Below are positions 26,773 to 36,724 of a stretch of DNA of 64,000 nt, in pieces. The stretch lies in assembly GCA_019635875.1 (NCBI GenBank), contig JAHBYP010000003.1:496001-560000 (forward strand), read 5' to 3'. Position 1 is the stretch's first letter; every line of letters begins with the position of its first letter. Both the position numbers and the translations under genes were made by a program. Source of the stretch: Alphaproteobacteria bacterium (GTDB lineage: Bacteria > Pseudomonadota > Alphaproteobacteria > Reyranellales > Reyranellaceae). The notes beneath the pieces were generated by a model, which worked only from the letters and a program-made list of their open reading frames with translations, did not search any database and was not told the origin of the DNA.

Positions 26773-26844
26773 GTAACATGGCGTTACGCAATGCCGTCCT
26801 GCCGCCCTTGCCAAATGAAACCGGCCCGTACCAAATAGAACCGG
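26773..26844. promoter_or_regulatory. Candidate TetR operator region
   Basis: The gap between the divergent aldo/keto reductase and TetR genes holds a perfect inverted repeat GTAAC-ATGGC-GTTAC (26773-26787) and a direct repeat: CCAAATGAAACCGG (26811-26824) and CCAAATAGAACCGG (26831-26844), spaced 20 bp, about two helical turns. Either could bind the adjacent TetR-type protein. Assignment is by symmetry and position only. Confidence 0.4.
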
Positions 26845-26866
26845 GGAGTTCCAGTTTGCTGGCGGG

Positions 26867-27523
26867 GTGATGACGACTGGATCCGAGGAACGATGGCGCA
26901 GCCTGCGCCGGCGTCGGCTGATAGACGCCGCCGCCAGGCAGTTCGCCGCGCGTGGCTTCGAGGCGACCTCGATGGACGACATCGCCCGCGAGGCCGGTGC
27001 CGGAAAGCCCACCCTGTACCGCTACTTCGCCGGCAAGGACGCCTTGTTCGAGGCGGTCTTCGTCGACGCGCTCGACACGCTGGAGGCCCGCCTCGATGTC
27101 GCCGAGGCGGCCACCCACGGCCACGCCGAGACGCTGCTCGGAATGTTGCGTCCCCTCGCCGCCATGTTCCGCGAGCACGTCGTCTCGCTCAGGGCGCTGA
27201 GCGACGCCGCGAGCGGCGCCGACCGCCTGCGCCGGCGCATCCTCAGGCAGCGCCGCGGCCGCATCGAGGCGCGCATCGCCGGCGTGCTTGGACGCGCCCG
27301 CGCCGCCGGCACGTTGCGTCTCGACGACCCGAAGCTGGCGGCGAAGCTGATCATCGGCATGGTGTGGAGCGGCACGACCAGCGCCGACTATGACGATGAA
27401 GCGGTGGCGCGCGCCGTCACCACGCTGTTCGTCGAGGCCGACGAGACCGGGGCGCGAATCCGGCCGATGTTCCGCAAGCACGCCATCAATGACGCCGCAG
27501 GCGCACGAGGAGGCGCCAGATGA
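26867..27523 (+). CDS. TetR/AcrR-family transcriptional regulator
   Basis: A 218-residue regulator. The N-terminal HTH is typical: IDAAARQFAARGFEATSMDD, then IAREAGAGKPTLYRYFAGKDALFEAVF (helix-turn-helix near 30-65). The C-terminal ligand domain belongs to the AcrR-like group with a TetR_C_7-like end. Starts at GTG 26867 or the next codon ATG. Its stop overlaps the start of the membrane fusion protein gene by ATGA, so regulator and pump are probably one transcript. Likely represses the efflux operon and perhaps the divergent genes. Confidence 0.92.
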   Translation: MMTTGSEERWRSLRRRRLIDAAARQFAARGFEATSMDDIAREAGAGKPTLYRYFAGKDALFEAVFVDALDTLEARLDVAEAATHGHAETLLGMLRPLAAMFREHVVSLRALSDAASGADRLRRRILRQRRGRIEARIAGVLGRARAAGTLRLDDPKLAAKLIIGMVWSGTTSADYDDEAVARAVTTLFVEADETGARIRPMFRKHAINDAAGARGGAR

Positions 27524-28731
27524 AGCGCGCTGTGGTCATCGCCGTCGTCGGGGCGCTGCTCGCCACCGGCACCGGGGTCTGGCTCTACAAGCCGGGCTGG
27601 ATCGGCATGGCGCCGGGTAAAGCCTCCCAGGGCAAGGCCGCGGCGAACGCTCCGGGCGCTGCCCAGCCGCGCGGCGGCCAGGCCGTGCCGGTCGAGATCG
27701 GCACCGTCGCGCGCAAGCCGATGCCGCAGCTGATCGACGCGGTGGGCACGGTGCAGCCGATCGCCTCGATCGCCATCAAGGCGCGGCTCGACAGCCAGGT
27801 GATGCGGGTCCACGTCGCCGAGGGCGCGCGCGTGAAGGAAGGCGACCTGCTGTTCACCTTGGACTCGCGCCAGCTGCGCGCCCAGAGCGAGCAGATCACG
27901 GCGCAGATCGCCAAGGACATGGCGCAGATCGAGCAGGCAAGGCGCGATCTGGCGCGGGCCGAGGATCTCGCCGGCAAGGGTGTCACCAGCGCGGTGCAGC
28001 GCGACACCGCGGCCACGGCGCTGAAGGCGCTCGAGGCGCAGCTCGCCTTCGACCGGGCGGCGCTGGCCAACGTCGCCGCGCAGCTCACCTACACCGAGAT
28101 CCGCTCCCCGGTGACCGGTCGCATCGGCTCGATCGCCGCCAAGCCCGGCGCTGTGGTGCGCATGGCCGACACGCAAAGCCTCGCCGTCGTCAACCAGATG
28201 GACCCGATCTACATCGCCTTCTCGGTGCCCGCCCCGGCGCTGGCCGAGGTGCGCGCCGTGCTGGAGCGCGGCCCTGTGCGCGTCGAAGCCGGCACGGGCG
28301 AGTCGATGTCGGTGGGCGAGATCGCCTTCATCGAGAACGCCATGGATCTCGCCACCGGCACGGTGACCGCCAAGGCGAGCATGACCAACACCGCCGAGCG
28401 GCTGTGGCCGGGCGCCTTCGTGCCGGCCCGCATCGTGCTGGGCGTCGACGCCAATGCCGTGACCATGCCGGCCTCGGCCCTGCAGATCGGCCAGGCCGGC
28501 CCATTCGTCTTCGTCGTGCGCGGCAATCGCGCGGTGGTCGTGCCGATCAAGGTGGCGCGCACCATCGGCGAGGAAGTCGTGGTGGCCTCCGGCCTCAACG
28601 GCGGCGAGCAGGTCGTCACCAGCGGCCAGCTGCGCCTGGCCGACGGCGTCGCTGTCAGCATCATCACGCCGCGCCCGCCGGGCAGCGGCAAGCCGGCGTC
28701 CGGCAAGCAGCCGGCGGAGGCGAGGAATTGA
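27520..28731 (+). CDS. RND efflux periplasmic adaptor (membrane fusion protein)
   Basis: A 403-residue HlyD/AcrA-type adaptor with an N-terminal membrane anchor (VVIAVVGALLATGTGVWLY). The barrel-sandwich hybrid halves are SIAIKARLDSQVMRVHVAEGARVKEGD (parts: ARLDSQVMRVHVAEGA near 88) and TYTEIRSPVTGRIGSIAAKPGAVV (part: RSPVTGRIGSI near 200), with a coiled-coil hairpin between (EQITAQIAKDMAQIEQAR). It links the inner-membrane RND pump to an outer-membrane channel not found here. Follows tetR by overlap; the pump gene lies about 230 nt downstream after a repeat. Confidence 0.94.
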   Translation: MKRAVVIAVVGALLATGTGVWLYKPGWIGMAPGKASQGKAAANAPGAAQPRGGQAVPVEIGTVARKPMPQLIDAVGTVQPIASIAIKARLDSQVMRVHVAEGARVKEGDLLFTLDSRQLRAQSEQITAQIAKDMAQIEQARRDLARAEDLAGKGVTSAVQRDTAATALKALEAQLAFDRAALANVAAQLTYTEIRSPVTGRIGSIAAKPGAVVRMADTQSLAVVNQMDPIYIAFSVPAPALAEVRAVLERGPVRVEAGTGESMSVGEIAFIENAMDLATGTVTAKASMTNTAERLWPGAFVPARIVLGVDANAVTMPASALQIGQAGPFVFVVRGNRAVVVPIKVARTIGEEVVVASGLNGGEQVVTSGQLRLADGVAVSIITPRPPGSGKPASGKQPAEARN

Positions 28732-28768
28732 TCCTTGGTCGCATAGGGCGTTTCAGCGAGGGACGTCA

Positions 28769-28893
28769 CTCCCTCTCCCCGCTTGCGGGGAGAGGGTCGG
28801 GGTGAGGGGTCGATTGAGGTTGCGCACGATGGTGGTGCGCCGCTCGATGCAGCCCCTCACCCCAACCCTCTCCCCGCAAGCGGGGAGAGGGAG
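28769..28893. repeat. Long inverted repeat, family 2, copy 1
   Basis: The 125-bp element has 41-bp outer arms that match in inverted orientation with one mismatch. Each arm itself contains a hairpin of the type CTCTCCCCGC-TT-GCGGGGAGAG. The core between arms is CGATTGAGGTTGCG with CGCACGATGGTGGTGCG-type internal symmetry. It lies between the adaptor and pump genes of one operon, so it must be read through or tolerated. A related copy is at 41846. Confidence 0.9.
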
Positions 28894-28958
28894 CAAAGCG
28901 CAACATGCGATCGCCCTGCCGCCAAGGCGGGGGGAAGGATGATCACGGAGACGACGAC

Positions 28959-31900
28959 ATGATTTCGCATGTCTGCATCCGGCGGCCGGTGATGACCATC
29001 CTGATGATGGTCTCGTTCCTCGCCGCCGGCATGTTCGGCTACGGCCAGCTGCCGGTCGCCGCCATCCCGCGCGTCGATTTCCCGACCATCCAGGTGCAGG
29101 CCACCCTGCCCGGCGCCAGCCCCGAGACCATGGCTTCCTCGGTCGCCGGCATCCTCGAGCGCCAGCTCTCGACCATCTCCGGCGTCTCGACGATGACCTC
29201 GGTGTCGACGCTGGACAACACCTCCATCACCCTGCAGTTCGACCTCAACCGCGACATCGACGGCGCCGCGCTCGACGTGCAGACGGCGATCGGCACGGCG
29301 CTGCGGCGACTGCCCGCCGACATGACGACGCCGCCCAGCTTCCGCAAGGTCAACCCGGGCGACTTCGCCATCATCCTCCTGGCGCTGCGCTCGCCCAACA
29401 CGCGGCTGTCCGACATCGACGCCTTCGCCCAATCGAGCATCCTGCCGCGCATCTCCACACTGCCCGGCGTCGCCCAGGTACTGGTGTTCGGCGGCCAGAA
29501 ATACGCCGTGCGCGTGCGCGCCGACCTCGACCAGCTCGCCGCCCGCGGCCTGAGCCTGTCCGACGTGCAGGCGGCGCTGGCGACCGCCAACTCCAACCGG
29601 CCGCTGGGCACCGTGCCGCAGGGCGGCCGCAACGCCATCCTCGACGCCACCGGCCCGGTGTCGCGCGCCGCGCAGTACATGCCGCTCGTCGTGGCCTGGC
29701 AGAACGGCGCGCCGGTGCGCATCGCCGATGTCGCCACAGCCATCGACAGCGTCGAGAACACCCGCGTCGCCAGCTGGCTCGACGGCGAGCGCGCCATCGT
29801 GCTGGGCGTCTACCGTCAGCCCGGCGCCAACACGGTCGAGGTCGTCGATCGCGTTCGCGCCATGCTGCCGCAGATCCAGGCCGAGTTGCCGCGCGACATC
29901 GAGATCAGGGTGCTGAACGACCGCTCACGCTCGATCCGCGACTCGATTCACGACGTCCAGGAGACGCTGGCGATCGCCGTCGTCCTCGTGATCATCGTCA
30001 TCTACCTCTTCCTGCGCAGCGTCCGCGCCACGATCATCCCGGCCCTGGCGCTGCCGATCTCGCTGATCGGCACCTTCGCCGGCATGCACCTGCTGGGCTA
30101 CTCGATCAACAATATCTCGCTGCTGGCGCTCACCCTGGCGGTGGGCTTCGTCGTCGACGACGCCATCGTCATGCTCGAGAACATCATGCGCCATGTCGAG
30201 CAGGGCATGGACCCCCGGGAGGCCGCCTTCGTCGGCTCCAAGGAAGTCGCCTTCACCATCGTCTCGATGACGCTGTCGCTGGTCGCGGTGTTCATCCCGG
30301 TGCTGTTCATGGGCGGCGTCGTCGGCCGCATGTTCGCCGAGTTCGGCATGGTGATCTCGATGGCGATCCTGATCTCCGGCGTCGTCTCGCTGACGCTCAC
30401 GCCGATGCTGTGCGCGCGCATGCTGAAGCGGCCCGATCATCACGCCCGCCTGCCCCTGCCGGTGCGCCTGTTCGACATCGGCTTCACCTGGCTCACGCGC
30501 CTCTACGGCCACGCGGTGCGCTGGACCGTTGCGCATTCCAGGCTGATGCTGGCGACGACGCTGGGCACTTTCGTCCTGACGGTCGTGCTCTTCCAGACCA
30601 TCCCCAAGGGATTCTTCCCGCAGGAGGATATCGGCCTGCTGACGGCGTCGACGGTCGGGCCCGACGACGCCTCGTTCGCCGCCATGGTCGAGCGCCAGAC
30701 GCGCCTTGCCGAGATCGTGCGCGCCGATCCCGACGTGGTGTCGGTGATGTCGACGGTGGGCGGCGGCAACGCCGCCAACACGCAGAACTCCGGACGCCTG
30801 TTCATCGCCCTGCGCGACAAGCCCGCGCGCAAGGCCGGCGCCGGCGAGGTCATCGCCCGGCTGCGCCGCGCCACCTCGCAGGTTCCCGGCATCTCGATCT
30901 TCTACCAGCCGGTCCAGTCGATCATTCTCGGCACGACCCAGTCGCGCGCCCAGTACCAGTTCACCATGCAGTCGCCCGACCTCGTGGCGCTGCAGACCTG
31001 GGCACCCAGGATCGAAGGCCGCATGCGCTCGGTCCCGGGCATCGTCGACGTGAACTCCGACCTGCAGATGCGCGCGCGCGCCGCCGTCATCGACATCGAC
31101 CGCGACGCCGCGGCGCGGCTCAACCTCACCGTCGACCAGATCCGCAACGTCGTCTACTCGGCCTTCGGCACGCGACAGATCTCGACCATCTACGCGCCGC
31201 AGGACACTTACCAGGTGATCCTCGAGGCCGACCCGAAATACGCCGACACCTCGGAGATGCTGCGGCGACTGACGGTGCGCACGCCGTCGGGCGGCGTCGT
31301 GCCGCTCGATACGGTGGCGCGCCTGTCGGAGAAGCCGACGGCGCTCACCGTGACGCATCTGGCGCAGCTGCCCTCGGTCACCGTGTCGTTCAACCTCCTG
31401 CCCGGCACCTCGCTGGGCCAGGCCGTCGCGGCCGTGCAGGCGGCGGCGCGCGAGATCGGCATGCCGGCGACGATCAGCACCACCTTCCAGGGCAGCGCCC
31501 AGGTCTTCCAGCAGGCGGTCGCCAACCAGGGCCTGCTGCTCTTCGCCGCCGTGCTGGTGATCTACATCGTGCTGGGCGTGCTCTACGAGAGCTTCATCCA
31601 CCCGCTGACCATCCTGTCGGGCCTGCCCTCGGCCGGCATCGGCGCGCTGGTCATGCTCCAGCTTGCCGGCATGGACCTGTCGGTGATCGCCATGATCGGC
31701 GTGGTGATGCTGATCGGCATCGTCAAGAAGAACGCCATCATGATGGTCGACTTCGCCATCGAGCGGCGGGCGCAGGGCATCGAGCCGAGGGAGGCGATGA
31801 TCCAGGCCGCCGTGCTGCGCTTCCGGCCGATCATGATGACCACGATGTGCGCCATCCTCGGTGCCACGCCCATCGCCATGGCGCTGGGCGCCGGCGCCGA

Positions 31901-32081
31901 GCTGCGCCAGCCGCTGGGCATCGCAGTGGTCGGCGGCCTGGCCGTCTCGCAGCTGCTGACGCTGTTCATCACGCCCACGGTCTATCTGGCGTTCGAGGAT
32001 ATCGGCGCCTGGTTCCGCAGCCGCCGCGCCAGGCTGGCGACGGCCGCCGCCGAACCGCCGGTGCGCCACGCCGCGGAGTAG
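28959..32081 (+). CDS. RND multidrug efflux pump, inner-membrane transporter (HAE1 type)
   Basis: A 1040-residue RND transporter, normal length. It begins [17 protein letters not shown] at the cytoplasmic side, then [20 protein letters not shown]. Transmembrane helix 4 carries [16 protein letters not shown] with the paired Asp of the proton relay near 400. The duplicated second half includes [14 protein letters not shown] near 925 and [25 protein letters not shown] precedes the ATG at 28959. It exports drugs or other hydrophobic compounds driven by proton motive force. The MdtBC/AcrB-like subfamily is likely; substrate unknown. Confidence 0.96.
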   Translation: MISHVCIRRPVMTILMMVSFLAAGMFGYGQLPVAAIPRVDFPTIQVQATLPGASPETMASSVAGILERQLSTISGVSTMTSVSTLDNTSITLQFDLNRDIDGAALDVQTAIGTALRRLPADMTTPPSFRKVNPGDFAIILLALRSPNTRLSDIDAFAQSSILPRISTLPGVAQVLVFGGQKYAVRVRADLDQLAARGLSLSDVQAALATANSNRPLGTVPQGGRNAILDATGPVSRAAQYMPLVVAWQNGAPVRIADVATAIDSVENTRVASWLDGERAIVLGVYRQPGANTVEVVDRVRAMLPQIQAELPRDIEIRVLNDRSRSIRDSIHDVQETLAIAVVLVIIVIYLFLRSVRATIIPALALPISLIGTFAGMHLLGYSINNISLLALTLAVGFVVDDAIVMLENIMRHVEQGMDPREAAFVGSKEVAFTIVSMTLSLVAVFIPVLFMGGVVGRMFAEFGMVISMAILISGVVSLTLTPMLCARMLKRPDHHARLPLPVRLFDIGFTWLTRLYGHAVRWTVAHSRLMLATTLGTFVLTVVLFQTIPKGFFPQEDIGLLTASTVGPDDASFAAMVERQTRLAEIVRADPDVVSVMSTVGGGNAANTQNSGRLFIALRDKPARKAGAGEVIARLRRATSQVPGISIFYQPVQSIILGTTQSRAQYQFTMQSPDLVALQTWAPRIEGRMRSVPGIVDVNSDLQMRARAAVIDIDRDAAARLNLTVDQIRNVVYSAFGTRQISTIYAPQDTYQVILEADPKYADTSEMLRRLTVRTPSGGVVPLDTVARLSEKPTALTVTHLAQLPSVTVSFNLLPGTSLGQAVAAVQAAAREIGMPATISTTFQGSAQVFQQAVANQGLLLFAAVLVIYIVLGVLYESFIHPLTILSGLPSAGIGALVMLQLAGMDLSVIAMIGVVMLIGIVKKNAIMMVDFAIERRAQGIEPREAMIQAAVLRFRPIMMTTMCAILGATPIAMALGAGAELRQPLGIAVVGGLAVSQLLTLFITPTVYLAFEDIGAWFRSRRARLATAAAEPPVRHAAE

Positions 32082-32636
32082 ACCCTCTGCTCCGTCTTCC
32101 CGACCCACAAGGGGGAGGAGGCATGAGGGATCGCAGCGGATACAGGCGGGAAGTTCCTTGTCTGTCAGTGCTCTATGGCGAACTTCGACACGCGTAGGGG
32201 TGGAAGTAGGCGGTTTGCCGGTTGCGGGTTACACCGGTTCCAGTCTTTCGATTGGAGTCCGCCTCATGTCCCGCACTCACGAGATCGTACCCGTCGACCG
32301 GGATCGGCTGCAGCGCGTGGGCAGGCGCGCCAAACGGCGCCTTCCTTGCAACAGCAAGACGACTCAAGGGCTTACCCGCTCCGCACCAGCGGCTGAGATC
32401 ATTGCAAACCATAGCAATCCGCTGCCCGCCTCCCGGGTGGAAGACATCGCAAACCATAGCAGTCCTCCTCGTCCCTCGGGCTGGGCCATCACCACTGATC
32501 TCGACACGCTCCAGCCTCGCTCGATGGACGCCGCGCATCTTCCGTCTCGAAGCATGACGGGAGCGGAAATAGCCATCGGCCATGCAGGTGCTATAGCCTT
32601 GCCGGGCATCGGGATCGTCAGTCGGGGATCGTCGGC
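32082..32636. other. Intergenic region with short repeated GCAAACCAT motifs
   Basis: A 555-nt non-coding stretch. The motif GCAAACCATAGCA occurs at 32404 and 32449, exactly 45 bp apart, each followed by (A/G)TCC and flanked by CCCGCCTCCCGGG-like GC-rich sequence. The first copy forms TTGC...GCAA inverted ends. A related copy lies inside the next gene at 32857. Open frames on both strands across this region show only repeat-derived peptides and no protein features. Confidence 0.6.
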
Positions 32637-33494
32637 ATGAGCGATGGGCAGGAGCGTCCGGTGGCGCTGGTCAGTGGCGCCACGCGGGGCCTGGGGCTGG
32701 GTATCGCCCGGGCGCTGGGCGAGGCGGGCTGCGTCGTGCATGTCACCGGCCGCAGCACGTCGGGGGCGACGACCGAGAACCTGCCGGGCACGGTCGAGGC
32801 GGCGGCGGCGGCGGTGAGCGCATCGGGCGCGGCGGCCGGCGGCGGCAGCGGCCATGGCAAACCATGCGATCATCGCGACGAGAAGCAGGTCGAGGCGCTG
32901 ATGGCTTCCATCGCGCGCGAGCACGGGCGCATCGACATCCTCGTCAACAACGCCTGGGGCGGCTACGAGCGGCATCCCGGCCCCGCCTTTGCCGCCCCCT
33001 TCCTGCGCCAGCCCTCGGAGAACTGGACGCGCATGTTCGACGGCGGGCTGAAGGCGACGTTCCTGACGACGCGCCACGCGCTGCCGCTGATGACCGGGCC
33101 GAAGACCGCCGACCGGCCGCGCCTGATCGTCAACACCGTGGCCTGGGCCTTCGACGAGTATCTCGGCAACCTCTACTACGACGTCGCCAAGGCCGCCGCG
33201 ATCCGCATGGTCTATGGCCTGGCGCGCGAGCTCGGCGGCGCTGAGGTCGCCTGCGTGGCGCTGGCGCCGGGCTTCGTGCGCACCGAGCGCGTGGCGCGGG
33301 CGCTGGCCGACGATCCCGAGACGCTGGCGAAGCTGGAATCACCGGACTATGCCGGCCGGGCCGTGGTGGCGCTGGCCGCCGATCCCGACGTCATGGAGCG
33401 CAGCGGCCGCCTGTTCACCGTGGGCGAGCTGGCGCGCGACTACGCCTTCACCGACACCGACGGCCGCCAGCCTCCACCCTTCCGGCTGGAGTGA
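32637..33494 (+). CDS. Short-chain dehydrogenase/reductase with an internal repeat-like insertion
   Basis: A 285-residue SDR. The NAD(P) loop is VSGATRGLGLGIARAL near 12-27, NNAWGGYE near 102 replaces the usual NNAG, and the catalytic region is LYYDVAKAAAIRMVYGLARE near 180 (Tyr-x-x-x-Lys as YYDVAK). The C-terminal FTVGELARDYAFTDTDG is typical of this subgroup. Before CDHRDEKQVEAL the expected hydrophobic strand is replaced by an Ala/Gly-rich stretch and GHGKP, encoded where a GCAAACCAT repeat copy occurs, so the cofactor-binding fold may be disturbed. Likely cytoplasmic oxidoreductase; substrate unknown. Confidence 0.87.
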   Translation: MSDGQERPVALVSGATRGLGLGIARALGEAGCVVHVTGRSTSGATTENLPGTVEAAAAAVSASGAAAGGGSGHGKPCDHRDEKQVEALMASIAREHGRIDILVNNAWGGYERHPGPAFAAPFLRQPSENWTRMFDGGLKATFLTTRHALPLMTGPKTADRPRLIVNTVAWAFDEYLGNLYYDVAKAAAIRMVYGLARELGGAEVACVALAPGFVRTERVARALADDPETLAKLESPDYAGRAVVALAADPDVMERSGRLFTVGELARDYAFTDTDGRQPPPFRLE

Positions 33495-33557
33495 AGCGGC
33501 GGCATGATCGCCGCACCGAGGCCACCCGAATCAGGCAGTCACAACAGGGGAAACGAC

Positions 33558-34592
33558 ATGGCGAAGTTCAAGATCGTGACGCAGCAGCTGGCTGCGCCGG
33601 TGGACCATTCCTTCGAGATGGAGGCGCTGGCGTCGATGGGCGCGGAGATCGTCGAGGTCGCCGCCGACAGCGAGAACGCCTTCATCGCCGGCGCGCACGA
33701 CGCCGATGCGATCTACGCCAAGGGCCGGCCGCTGTCGAAGCGGGTGATCGATTCGCTGGAGCGCTGCAAGGTGATCTCGCTGGGCAGCGTCGGCGTCGAC
33801 TCGGTCGACGTCGCGGCGGCGACGACGAAGGGCATCCCGGTGACCAACGTGCCCGACACCTTCATCGAGGAGGTCGCCGACCACGCGATGACCCTGATGC
33901 TGGCGACCTGGCGGCGGCTGGTGGTGCAGGACCGCATGGCGCGCGACGGCAACTGGTCCAAGGGCCGGCCGATGCTCTACCAGTTCCCGCGCCTGATGGG
34001 CCAGACCCTGGGCTTCATCGCCTTCGGTCATGTCGCGCGCGCCGTGGCAACACGCGCGCGCGCCTTCGGCTTCCGCATGCTGGCCTACGACCCCTATGTC
34101 GAGGAGCTGGTGATGAGCCAGTACGGCGTCGAGCCGTGCAGCTACGACGAGGTGCTGGCGCAGTCCGACATCGTCTCGATGCACGCGCCCTCGACGGTCG
34201 ACGCCCGCCGGATGTTCGGCGAGAAGCAGTTCCGCGCCATGAAGAAGACGGCGCTGTTCATCAACACCGGCCGCGGCGCCACGGTCGACGAGGCGGCGAT
34301 GATCCGCGCCCTGCAGGAGGGCTGGATCGCCGGCGCCGGTCTCGACGTGCTCGAGGTCGAGCCGCCCAAGCCCGACAATCCGATCCTCAAGATGGACAAC
34401 GTGATCGTCACGGCGCACGTCGCCTCGGCCTCCTCGCGCTTCGACCCGGCGCGCCGCCGCCGCGTCGGCCACGAGCTCGCCGCCGTGCTGGGCGGCCGCT
34501 GGCCGCGCAGCTGCGTCAATCCCTCGGTGCTGGAGAAAACCGACCTGATCCGCTGGCAGCCCTACTCGATGGAGCGCGGACCGGGGAATTAA
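33558..34592 (+). CDS. D-isomer-specific 2-hydroxyacid dehydrogenase family (SerA-like)
   Basis: A 344-residue NAD-dependent dehydrogenase; the ATG at 33558 follows AGGGGAAA. The catalytic domain has SLGSVGVDSVDVAAAT near 78, the NAD loop LGFIAFGHVARAVA near 150, Arg in FINTGRGATVDEAAM near 235, Glu in GLDVLEVEPPKPDNP near 262 and His in VTAHVASASSRF near 290. The family interconverts 2-oxo and 2-hydroxy acids (phosphoglycerate, glyoxylate, lactate). The rather divergent His loop (usually PHIAG) makes substrate uncertain. It converges on, and overlaps by 4 bp, the binding-protein gene on the other strand. Confidence 0.9.
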   Translation: MAKFKIVTQQLAAPVDHSFEMEALASMGAEIVEVAADSENAFIAGAHDADAIYAKGRPLSKRVIDSLERCKVISLGSVGVDSVDVAAATTKGIPVTNVPDTFIEEVADHAMTLMLATWRRLVVQDRMARDGNWSKGRPMLYQFPRLMGQTLGFIAFGHVARAVATRARAFGFRMLAYDPYVEELVMSQYGVEPCSYDEVLAQSDIVSMHAPSTVDARRMFGEKQFRAMKKTALFINTGRGATVDEAAMIRALQEGWIAGAGLDVLEVEPPKPDNPILKMDNVIVTAHVASASSRFDPARRRRVGHELAAVLGGRWPRSCVNPSVLEKTDLIRWQPYSMERGPGN

Positions 34593-35560
34593 TCGATCAC
34601 AGTATCGGCGCGGGCGAGGATCAGCGATGGGATGGCGATTCCCCGGCGCCGCGCCGTCTTCATGTTGACCACGAGCTCGAAGTGCGTGGGCTGGACGATC
34701 GGCAGATCGCCAGCCCGCGCGCCCTTGAGAATGCGGTCGACGTAGGCCGCGGCCTGTCGATTCATGGCGGCCCAGCTCGGCCCGTGTGAAATCAGGCCGC
34801 CCTCCTCCGGAAATTCGCGACGGAAATGCAGCGCGAGGAATGGCCGCCGTTCCAGAGCGGCAAGCAGCGCAGCTCGATCGCCGCGCCAATCGCTATAGCC
34901 GCCGGGTGCACAGATCAGCGCATCGATCTTCCGCGCTATGGCCTCAGCCAATGAATTGTCGAAATCCCCCGGGCTGTGCGTGTCAATGAAGAGGATCTCC
35001 ACCTCCAGGCTCTTCGCGGCAACCTGCATCTGCCCGAAGAAGATGGGCTCGGGCGGCTGGCGACTGTTGGCCATGAATCCGATGCGACGCGCCTTGGGTG
35101 CCAGCTCGGTCACAAGTTGGACTTGCTTGGCCGCGAACTCGGTGCCCAAGAATGAATTGCCCGTCACGTTGCCGCCCGGCCGCGCCAGGCTTTGCGCCAG
35201 ACCGGTGCCGACGGCATCACCGCTCGAGAGCACGACGATCGGCACCGTGGAGGTCACCTTCTTCGCGGCCACCGCCGCCGACGTGGTCGACGCGACAATG
35301 ATCTCGACATCAGCCCGTAGCAGCTCGGCCGCCAAGGCCGAGAACCGACTGAACTTCCCTTCGGCGAAGCGCTTGACGAAATCTGCGGTTTGGCCATCGA
35401 CGTAGCCAAGCTTCGCAAGCTCTCCCTCGACCGGATGGCGCACACCGAGATCGGATTGCGGGTAGAGGAAACCGATTCGCCGCCGGCTTGCCTGTTGCGC
35501 ATCGACCGCGTTCGGCGTCGCGACCAGCAACGATCCGAAGAGCAGCGCCCGACGCTTCAT
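34589..35560 (-). CDS. ABC transporter substrate-binding protein, TrpX-like (ABC_sub_bind)
   Basis: A 323-residue periplasmic binding protein with signal peptide (KRRALLFGSLLVATPNAVDA). Family features are RIGFLYPQSD, LGYVDGQTADFVKRFAEGKF, VEIIVASTTSAAVAAKK, VVLSSGDAVGTGLAQSLARP and GGNVTGNSF. Such proteins bind aromatic or other small solutes; alphaproteobacteria carry many orphan copies. GGGGGAG precedes the ATG. It lies 25 nt behind the enolase-superfamily gene on the same strand and has no permease nearby. Confidence 0.88.
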   Translation of the reverse strand: MKRRALLFGSLLVATPNAVDAQQASRRRIGFLYPQSDLGVRHPVEGELAKLGYVDGQTADFVKRFAEGKFSRFSALAAELLRADVEIIVASTTSAAVAAKKVTSTVPIVVLSSGDAVGTGLAQSLARPGGNVTGNSFLGTEFAAKQVQLVTELAPKARRIGFMANSRQPPEPIFFGQMQVAAKSLEVEILFIDTHSPGDFDNSLAEAIARKIDALICAPGGYSDWRGDRAALLAALERRPFLALHFRREFPEEGGLISHGPSWAAMNRQAAAYVDRILKGARAGDLPIVQPTHFELVVNMKTARRRGIAIPSLILARADTVID

Positions 35561-35585
35561 CTCCCCCCTCCGCGCTACAATCACG

Positions 35586-36722
35586 TCAGCATACGCGATA
35601 GCGCTCGACTTGCCCGCGATCGAGCGTGACGCCCAGGCCAGGGCCGTCGGGCAGGATCAGGTGGCCGGCGTCGAGCCTGATCGGCGTCGCCAGCAGGTCG
35701 GTGCGCAGCGCGTTGGCGCTCATGTCGTACTCGATCAGGGTCGGGTACGGGATGTTGTCGGTGTGCGGCGAGGTCGGCAGCGAGGCCACGAAGTGGCAGG
35801 CCGCGGTCAGGCCCAGCGCGCCGCCCCAGACATGCGGCGAGATCCTGAGGTTGCTGGACTGCGCCAGGAAGGCGATGCGTTTGGCCTCGGTCAGGCCGCC
35901 CACAGTGGGGATCGCCGGCTGCACGATGTCGATGCAGCGGCCGTCGATCAGCTGCTTGAAATCGCGCACCGCGTAATGCGCCTCGCCGGCGGCGATCGGC
36001 AGCGGCGCCCGCGCGCGCAGCTCGGCATAGCCGCGCAGGTCCGAGGGCGGCAGCGGCTCCTCGACCCAGTGGATGTTGAAGGGCTCGATGGCGCGCATCG
36101 ATTCGAGCGCGAGGTCGACGGTGTAGTTGCCGTTGATGTCGACGATCAGCAGGATGTCGTCGCCCAGCGCCGCGCGGGTCTGCTTGACGCGCGCCACGTC
36201 GTCCCTGGCGCCGCGGCCGATCTTGATCTTGATGCCGATGTAGGGATGCGCCTTGACCTCGGCCAGCATGTGCTCGAGCTGGCGGTCGACGTCCTTCGAG
36301 AAGAAGCCGGTCGAGGCGTAGACCGGCAGGCGCGTCGAGCGGCAGCCGCCGATCAGGTCGCAGACCCGCGTGCCGGTCGCGCGGCCGATGGCGTCGAACA
36401 GCGCCACGTTGATGCCGGCCAGGCAGGCGGTGAGCTGGTTCTGCACGCCGAGGTGATAGATGCGGTTGCGGATCTCGGCCTCGATGTGGTCGAAGTCGTA
36501 GACGCTTTTGCCGGCGAAGAACGGCTCGACCATGCGGAAGTATTCGCGGCTGACCAGGGGATTGCCGAACACCTCGCCGACGCCGGTGACGCCCGCGCTG
36601 GTCTCGATCTCGACGATGCCGCCGGGCCGTCGATGGCCGATGCCGCGCGCCATGCCGAAGGCCTTGTCCGGCGGCAGCACGTGCTCGAGACCGATGAAGT
36701 TGAGCTTGGCGATGGTCGGCAT
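35586..36722 (-). CDS. Mandelate racemase/muconate lactonizing enzyme family protein
   Basis: A 378-residue enolase-superfamily enzyme. The acid/base Lys pair is GIKIKIGRG near 165, metal ligands are Asp in LLIVDINGNYT near 195, Glu in HWVEEPLPP near 222 and Glu in IAAGEAHYA near 247, and the His partner is in RISPHVWGGALGL near 298. This arrangement suits sugar-acid dehydratases or racemases. It starts 2 nt after the uracil phosphoribosyltransferase gene and is therefore part of the same operon, which hints at a link to uracil catabolism, though the substrate is not obvious. Confidence 0.9.
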   Translation of the reverse strand: MPTIAKLNFIGLEHVLPPDKAFGMARGIGHRRPGGIVEIETSAGVTGVGEVFGNPLVSREYFRMVEPFFAGKSVYDFDHIEAEIRNRIYHLGVQNQLTACLAGINVALFDAIGRATGTRVCDLIGGCRSTRLPVYASTGFFSKDVDRQLEHMLAEVKAHPYIGIKIKIGRGARDDVARVKQTRAALGDDILLIVDINGNYTVDLALESMRAIEPFNIHWVEEPLPPSDLRGYAELRARAPLPIAAGEAHYAVRDFKQLIDGRCIDIVQPAIPTVGGLTEAKRIAFLAQSSNLRISPHVWGGALGLTAACHFVASLPTSPHTDNIPYPTLIEYDMSANALRTDLLATPIRLDAGHLILPDGPGLGVTLDRGQVERYRVC

Positions 36723-36724
36723 GG

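Noticed and set aside
29925..32108. A 727-codon minus-strand ORF opposite the RND pump
   Set aside because: Pure shadow of the pump gene: His/Arg/Asp-rich translation and no recognisable domain.
32404..32461. Possible CRISPR-like array from the spaced GCAAACCAT motif
   Set aside because: Only two copies of 13 bp with a 32-bp gap, GC-rich flanks and no cas genes; better read as an intergenic repeat.
32158..32640. A 160-codon plus-strand ORF and overlapping minus-strand ORFs in the 32.1-32.6 kb gap
   Set aside because: The apparent peptide repeats (IANHSNPLP, IANHSSPPR) come from the 45-bp DNA repeat; no SD and no domain.
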